In this document: in pieces, positions 59,901-64,000 of the stretch | Numbering within the stretch: the first letter of the stretch is position 1 | Layout: each line of letters opens with the position of its first letter | Made by a program: the position numbers and the translations under genes | Assembly (NCBI GenBank): GCA_003260075.1 | Contig: QLIY01000324.1 | Span: forward strand, 93,324-157,323 | From: Phallusia mammillata | Lineage: Eukaryota > Chordata > Ascidiacea > Phlebobranchia > Ascidiidae | Direction: 5' to 3' | Length of the DNA stretch: 64,000 nucleotides | Notes under the pieces: generated by a model | What the model was told of the DNA's origin: nothing | Seen by the model: only the letters and a program-made list of their open reading frames with translations | Database searches by the model: none

Positions 59901-62900
59901 TTCGGTTTGTTTTGCGAAACAAAAATTATAGATTGTGATTTCGAGTTTTGGCCGATTTTCAAGTATCATACCTCGCTTCACGTTTGTTTAACGAAATTAA
60001 CCACCAATTCGTGTTTACGGATTTTTTAAGAATATATGACACACTTAACAGTCAAAATCCCTGCACGCAATGCTGATTTTTCTTCACCAACCAAGCAAGG
60101 TCATTAAGGCATATTTGTTACAGAAGATTTTTTACAGGATACACATTTGAATTCAGTTTCCAATAAACGAAATGTGCGATTAACCAGAATCGTCTGAAAT
60201 CAGTCTTTGTCAATCAATTTGGGGTTTGAGGTGTTCAAGTCAAAATTTGAGGTTTACGTTTTGTTGTCGTTTAGGTTTCTTACAATGCCAAACTGGTTCA
60301 AGAGCTGTTTTTGACTAACTTGATATTATAGCTAAAATGACAAAACGCTTTTACAGTTCCCACCTGTTTTCCAGCCAGGCCTTGTTTTCCCTTTTCTCCT
60401 TTTGGTCCAACCACGCCCTGAAAACCTTGCGGCCCTTTGTAGCCGGATAGACCTTGTTTCCCTGTTGGACCCTGTGGGCCAACTGGTCCAAGAGCTCCTA
60501 CAACGCCCTGTAATACAATAAATACTAATTATGCGCATGAACAATGCACAAGGCGTCGACTATAATCGAATGTTGGTTGCACAGTTTACAAAAACGGCAA
60601 GTTTTTTCGCAATCCAGTGTTCCTTGTGTGTTGTTATTAAAGTAAAATTTAAGCCGTAAAGATAAAAATAGGCTTTAAAAATTGCACGGTTAATGTTCTT
60701 TTACATGACAATACGATAAGAAAACGAATAGGTGAAAATAAATGAAAATGTAATGTAGTTGAAGTCACACTGTCTACGTTTCCCCCCCCCCCAATGTTCT
60801 TTTACATGACAATACGATAAGAAAACGAATAGGTGAAAATGTAATGTAGTTGAAGTCACACTGTCTACGTTTATCTGAGTACACAACGTACCTTTTCACC
60901 TTTGTTTCCTTTTACGCCATCAACGCCAGGTTTTCCGATTGAACCCTGTATGACAAATTCGGAACAACCCTTTACATGGGAATAGCATTAAACCGCTTTA
61001 AAACAGTAAATTACCACACCTTGAGTCCATTTTCACCTTTCGGACCCACTCCGCCTTTTTCACCAGGAATTCCCTTATTTCCCCTTAAACCTGTTTGGCC
61101 CTTGGATCCAGGAATTCCATTTGTTCCGGGAATTCCAGGCGGGCCAATTGGTCCGGGAATTCCGGTCGTTCCATTTAATCCCTGCAATGGGGAAATGTAT
61201 TTGTCAATTTTGTCTATAACCCATTTTGGGTGGTTTTAAATTTACATGGCCAACGTGATTAGTAAAATAATTAGTAAAAATAAAAAAAGTTCTGAAAAAT
61301 AGACTTGTATGTGCACTCATACTGATCACATTTAAATGTAAAGTAAATTTCGGTTAATCAGTATTTTCGCCCAATACCGACAAACCTTGAGGTACATTTT
61401 TTTGGGTCCAAGCGGGTTGACCTAGGTTTACTGTACATTACTTCACAATGAAACAAAAGACAAACGGCCCACAGAGAGAAAGGGTGTATCTTAACCAATC
61501 ATGGCGGAAAGCCAATCAATTATATTTGCGGTGCAGTTAACGTTATAACATGCGCAAATGTTTCATACCTTTGGTCCTACTGGTCCTTGTGATCCATCAT
61601 CGCCTGTTATACCAACACTCCCCTTTAAAATTAGCGAAGTTGTTATTGGTCGGTTTTCTTGTCGACAATAAATTATTGCTGACATTTGGGGTCTACATTT
61701 AATTCTTCTGTACATATAGAGACTTTTTCAGAATCTGTCCCTCTAATAGTAGGCATGTTCAGTGTTTCTTTTAAGGTGTTTTGGGGGACCGTTTCCCAAA
61801 ATTTGGACTTGCAACTACAACTATAGTTTTTGGTATTTAAATGAAACACTTGCGGTCTCTTAAAACTACTTAGGGGTCACCCAAACGAAACCTTAAAAAA
61901 ACCCTGGGGATGTTAATGTCAGCGATCACTGAGTCAAACTATTTTGGTAAGTGATAATAAAGAAGCAAATGATGACGCAAAATCAGTAAACAAGAATTCC
62001 TGCACTGAAACAGTTTGTGTTAGTGATCGTTCACATTAACATGCCTACTGTTGGAGGTACATATCTTGTGAAAAGCATTTATACTTACCCAACGAGTAAC
62101 ACAGCGATCACGCCAAATGACAGTATAATTACATGTTAACTGAGTTTGAGTCCTAAGAGTTTTTTTTTTATTATACCGTGGCAGTGGCACATACAGGAAA
62201 CTTTTTTCTTTGCTGTCGCAAGGTTCGGCATTTTTTGAAAGATTATTCACAAATCAGTATACATTTCCCTCTTCCATTTGTATAAACGGGGCAATTGTCA
62301 CACCATGTAAGCATTTGCTGGCAAGCAAACCGATACAAAAATCGTTTATTGCTTGCACGTTTGTTTAAAAACGGCAAAGAACATGTAAAACTTACATTTT
62401 CTCCTCTTTTTCCTTGCGGTCCTTTTAAACCAATCAGACCTGTTTCACCCTAAGAGGTAAATAGTTGCTGTAAAGAACTGCAAAAGAAACTCAGATATAT
62501 TTTTCCACTAACCGTTTGACCTTTGGTTCCATTTCGCCCCTGTTGACCTTGAAAACCCATTTGTCCCTGAAAGACGTGACAAAAACATGAATTATAATCT
62601 CTATTTTATGAGGCTAGCAAGTTTATATGTTACAAAGAAATGTGCAGTCGTCAAAAGCAGTAGGATTTTGTTGTTGAATTTGGTAAACTCTTTTATTTCT
62701 ACGCTTACCGTAGTTCCATTTTCTCCTTGTGCACCAACAGTTCCATTTTGCCCAGGAGGACCCTGCGATAACACGAAGTTAAAACACAACAGAATTTGTC
62801 TGAGCTTAGGTGTTACTTACAGGTACACCTAGAAGTCCTTTTTCGCCTTTACTTCCTTTCTGTCCAAGCTTACCCTACAAATATATAACAAATCAATAGT

Positions 62901-63632
62901 TAACACGTAGACAAAAAGAAATTGCAGAGCTTTTTGTACAGTGTTATATTGTGTGGAAAAAAACATCGATAAAACATCTCAAAAACAGCCAAGGTGTCTT
63001 GATACTTTAACTACGACATTACATTCTACCACTTCTTATCCTTCACCCATTTAAGTTAACAAAGTAAGAGCTGTTTGTTGTCACCTGAACATTAAGGAAC
63101 GAACGAACCGTTCGATTTAAAACACCAACGGCTCATTTCCGTTCCTTGAATTCAGAGTGACCAATGAGATGGTTATATGAGAAAAAAAAGTTGTAGCAGT
63201 TTTGTACACACACAAAATATGATTTTAAAGAACAAAGAGTTTGGCAGTAGTACAACCCCCCCCCCCGTTCCTTGAATTCAGAGTGACCAATGAGATGGTT
63301 ATATGAGAAAAAAAGTTGTAGCAGTTTTGTACACAAAAAAAATATGATTTTAAAGAACAAAGAGTTTAGCAGTAGAACAATTTAAGTTCGCATTCTTACC
63401 TTTATTCCAATAGCTCCAATTTCCCCAGGTATACCTTTTAAACCAGTTGTTCCCTTAACATAATAAACTATTTTAATGATAATTGTTATTGAGGTTTAGT
63501 TCACATAAATGTACAAACACTTACAATGTCTCCTCGGGTTCCAGAGGGACCCTTTGGCCCAACTAAACCTCGTGCTCCCGCTTGTCCATTTTCACCTTTT
63601 ACTCCTTTTAACCCAGGCGCCCCATCACTGCC
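56996..63632 (-). CDS. Fibrillar collagen alpha chain, 3' part with C-propeptide (partial)
   Basis: Extracellular-matrix collagen; the gene continues past the right edge. Helix exons: 63525-63632, 63400-63453, 62821-62874, 62709-62762, 62513-62566, 62396-62449, 61569-61622, 61020-61181, 60892-60945, 60364-60507 and 59789-59818. Every one is a multiple of 9 nt up to the last and starts at Gly; most are 54 nt, the classic fibrillar unit. Gly-X-Y is unbroken until [10 protein letters not shown]. Linker and COLFI exons: 59628-59726, 59122-59266, 58563-58669, 57893-58042, 57605-57757 and 56996-57139. COLFI landmarks are [36 protein letters not shown] and GPVCFL before the stop at 56996. Seven cysteines are present; the usual second one is Ser (LLVSHP), as in proalpha2(I). 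Which vertebrate clade it belongs to cannot be judged by eye. Confidence 0.95.
58810..58999. mobile_element. 190 bp hAT MITE in a collagen intron
   Basis: The ends are CAGTGGTGCTGAAAGTT and AAGTTTAAAATCACTG. The flanks gtttaaag (58802-58809) and gtttaacc (59000-59007) agree at 6 of 8 bases. Confidence 0.65.
60690..60875. repeat. ~85 bp duplication around a C11 run
   Basis: AATGTTCTTTTACATGACAA and the following ~65 bases are repeated directly after eleven C (60782-60792). The second copy lacks an ~11 base stretch. It is in a collagen intron. Confidence 0.85.
63133..63380. repeat. ~110 bp duplication around a C11 run
   Basis: GTTCCTTGAATTCAGAGTGA and the following ~90 bases occur on both sides of the C run at 63256-63266. 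It is in a collagen intron. Confidence 0.85.
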
Positions 63633-63823
63633 CTAAACATTACAAACATTATTTTCGTAAACTAACTCACCGAACTCCTGTATTGCTCCGCTAACTTGAT
63701 AAACCAAACATAGCATTACTGGACAAGGAAATATTTAGATAATATCGTGCTCATGTTTCGTGATACAAAAAAAAACTTTGTTTGTTTGTTTTAATTTTAT
63801 CCTCGGTCGGTATGCGGGCAACG

Positions 63824-64000
63824 CCCCCCCCCCCAAATATATAACAAATGAATAGTTAACACGTAACTCACCAGAACATGAAATTCGACATTGACAAAAA
63901 GAAATTGCAGAGCTTTCTGTACAGTGTTATATTGTGTGGAAGAAAACATCGTTAAAACATCTCAAAAACAGCCAAGGTGTCTTGATACTTTAACTACGAC
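63824..64000. repeat. Copy of the intron block at 62877-63040 after a C11 run
   Basis: After the C run at 63824-63834 the sequence repeats 62877 onward (AAATATATAACAAATGAATA, later GAAATTGCAGAGCTTTCTG). It also carries ~25 extra bases, including CACCAGAACATGAAATTCGA. The window therefore ends inside a probable contig overlap, and the order of collagen exons beyond is uncertain. Confidence 0.8.

Overview
The window is eukaryotic and looks like an invertebrate chordate, most likely a tunicate of Ciona type. It is AT-rich, its genes have many short exons with GT/AG introns, and the gene set is animal: a fibrillar collagen, PIERCE1, an olfactomedin protein, a FAM187-like Ig protein, COX5B and CDIPT. 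The intergenic space is full of short hAT-type transposon remnants. The species call is an inference; the animal origin is secure. There is no bacterial operon, CRISPR array or prokaryotic signal.

Layout, left to right. (1) 1-6.4 kb is repeats: two copies of an element built from ~120 bp sub-repeats, two clean hAT MITEs and no recognisable gene. (2) 6.5-11.6 kb is a GC-rich tandem array of a ~1.5-1.6 kb unit, interrupted by a 779 bp N gap. (3) COX5B (+) lies at 12.8-14.0 kb. (4) A minus-strand tandem cluster of four phosphatidylinositol synthase (CDIPT) genes runs from 15.3 to 39.1 kb. Copy A is the orthodox enzyme. B, C and D are diverged paralogues with the same exon lengths and the same CDP-alcohol phosphotransferase motif where it can be read. 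C lacks two exons in this assembly. (5) PIERCE1 (-) lies at 40.3-40.7 kb. (6) A type II membrane olfactomedin gene (+) lies at 43.1-50.7 kb; its middle region resembles the RRM-like domain of LINE ORF1 proteins. (7) A FAM187-like Ig/TSP1/Ig/TM gene (-) lies at 51.3-54.6 kb. (8) The 3' end of a fibrillar collagen gene (-) covers 57.0-63.6 kb and continues beyond the window.

The main biological novelty is the CDIPT cluster. The enzyme is normally encoded by one gene, but here three extra divergent copies sit head to tail and mostly keep the catalytic residues. Other points are a COX5B lacking three of four zinc cysteines, an olfactomedin domain that appears to have lost its calcium ligands, and a collagen C-propeptide with serine in place of its second cysteine, as in proalpha2(I).

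The assembly has a systematic fault. At more than a dozen places a run of about ten G or C separates two near-identical copies of the same sequence, and single N bases join other duplicates. These look like unmerged haplotype contigs. They duplicate exons of COX5B, CDIPT-A, CDIPT-C and the olfactomedin gene, so exon copy number must be read with care. All gene models were built by hand from splice sites and reading phase; no database search was possible.
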